Source: Roseobacter sp. (GTDB lineage Bacteria > Pseudomonadota > Alphaproteobacteria > Rhodobacterales > Rhodobacteraceae). Taken from it: a stretch of 13,597 nucleotides of DNA. A program made the position numbers and the translations under genes. Every line of letters starts with the position of its first letter. Positions within the stretch are counted from its first letter, which is position 1. Shown here in pieces: positions 13,224 to 13,597 of this stretch. The stretch is from the NCBI GenBank assembly GCA_024636425.1, contig JAGXHB010000235.1:1-13597 (forward strand), written 5' to 3'. Below the pieces are notes generated by a model. The model made no database searches, was not told the DNA's origin, and saw only the letters and a list, made by a program, of their open reading frames with translations.

Positions 13224-13249
13224 TCATCATACCGGGAGGGGCAAAATGA
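13220..13249 (+). other. nine-codon bridging frame between uppS and cdsA
   Basis: An ATG at 13220 overlaps the uppS stop (ATGA). The frame encodes Met-Ile-Ile-Ile-Pro-Gly-Gly-Ala-Lys and stops with a TGA that overlaps the cdsA ATG (ATGA, 13246-13249). The cdsA ribosome site (GGGAGGGG) lies within it. It could pass ribosomes on by termination-reinitiation, or be chance. Confidence 0.25.
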
Positions 13250-13597
13250 AGACAACTTCGGAACGCTGGTCGGATCTGGCCGCGCGGATGGGGTCGGGTG
13301 CGGCGATGGTCGTGATCGGTCTGGGGGGTATTTTCATCGGCGGCCCTGTCTTTCATGTCATGGTCGCCCTGATTTGCGGTGTGATGGCGTGGGAACTGGT
13401 GGGCATGCTGAACCCGGCGAACCGTCCTTTGCGCTGGCAGATGGGCCTGTTGGTGGGGATCGCGACGCTGGCGGCGATCTACCTGCCCGTGGGGTTCGCC
13501 TTGCCCATCCTTCTGGCGCCCGCCCTTGTCGGCTTTGGCCAGCTTGAGAAACACCGCACGATTTTCATGTGCTTCACCGTGATGATCATGCTTGCGG
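13246..13597 (+). CDS. cdsA: phosphatidate cytidylyltransferase, N-terminal part (window edge)
   Basis: The first 117 codons of a membrane enzyme expected to make CDP-diacylglycerol from phosphatidate and CTP. After a polar start (MKTTSERWSDLAARMGSGAA), which matches the RxxSGxxL-like opening of the family, there are hydrophobic segments near residues 20-35, 36-54, 66-82 and 84-97, with the W-E pair (MAWELVGML, 47-55) also typical. The signature motif lies in the missing C-terminal half, so the name rests on this N-terminus and on position after uppS, where cdsA is nearly always found. A strong ribosome site (GGGAGGGG, 13234-13241) supports the ATG at 13246. Confidence 0.85.
   Translation, partial: MKTTSERWSDLAARMGSGAAMVVIGLGGIFIGGPVFHVMVALICGVMAWELVGMLNPANRPLRWQMGLLVGIATLAAIYLPVGFALPILLAPALVGFGQLEKHRTIFMCFTVMIMLA

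Noticed and set aside
1..13597. CRISPR array, tRNA genes, transposase or phage genes, toxin-antitoxin pair or defence genes
   Set aside because: I looked for repeated spacer-like units, cloverleaf sequences and small paired genes on both strands and saw none that hold up.

Overview
The window looks like a chromosomal stretch of a GC-rich alphaproteobacterium, most likely the Rhodobacteraceae (Roseobacter group). The evidence is the sequence style of the proteins, the tightly packed aroK-aroB pair, the pyrH-frr-uppS-cdsA order, an ssb gene divergent from a small secreted lytic transglycosylase, and a fused two-domain peptide-type ABC ATPase of a kind I associate with that family. Nearly all of it is ordinary core genome. 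I see no tRNA, rRNA, CRISPR array, insertion sequence or phage gene.

Left block (1-4140). Two overlapping small envelope genes run leftward off the edge. Divergent from them is aroK-aroB (shikimate kinase and 3-dehydroquinate synthase, overlapping by 8 bp). aroB converges on ssb with a shared two-way terminator between them. ssb has a candidate promoter and a strong 5' leader hairpin. Next on the + strand come a secreted lytic transglycosylase and an unidentified exported acidic protein whose upstream region contains two dyads. A second two-way terminator closes the block.

Middle block (4146-9968), all on the minus strand. An AraC-family regulator is followed by a DppB-type permease, an unusually large DppC-type permease and a double-ABC ATPase (DppD-DppF fusion). 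Together these form the inner-membrane and energising parts of a peptide/nickel/opine-class importer. No periplasmic binding protein gene is present. The 278-bp gap between regulator and permease instead holds tandem direct repeats about two helical turns apart, a 17-bp dyad, a -10-like box and several hairpins. It therefore looks like the control region of the transporter and a likely target of the adjacent regulator.

Right block (10060-13597). miaA (tRNA dimethylallyltransferase) on the minus strand is divergent from pyrH, frr, uppS and a truncated cdsA. This is the widespread cluster linking UMP phosphorylation, ribosome recycling, undecaprenyl-diphosphate synthesis and CDP-diacylglycerol synthesis. 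The uppS-cdsA junction is bridged by a tiny overlapping reading frame.

The most interesting items are regulatory and architectural: the AraC/ABC control region and the missing binding protein, the extra membrane segments in the large permease, cysteine clusters in the ATPase, and the ssb leader hairpin. I did not find a clearly new multi-gene system.
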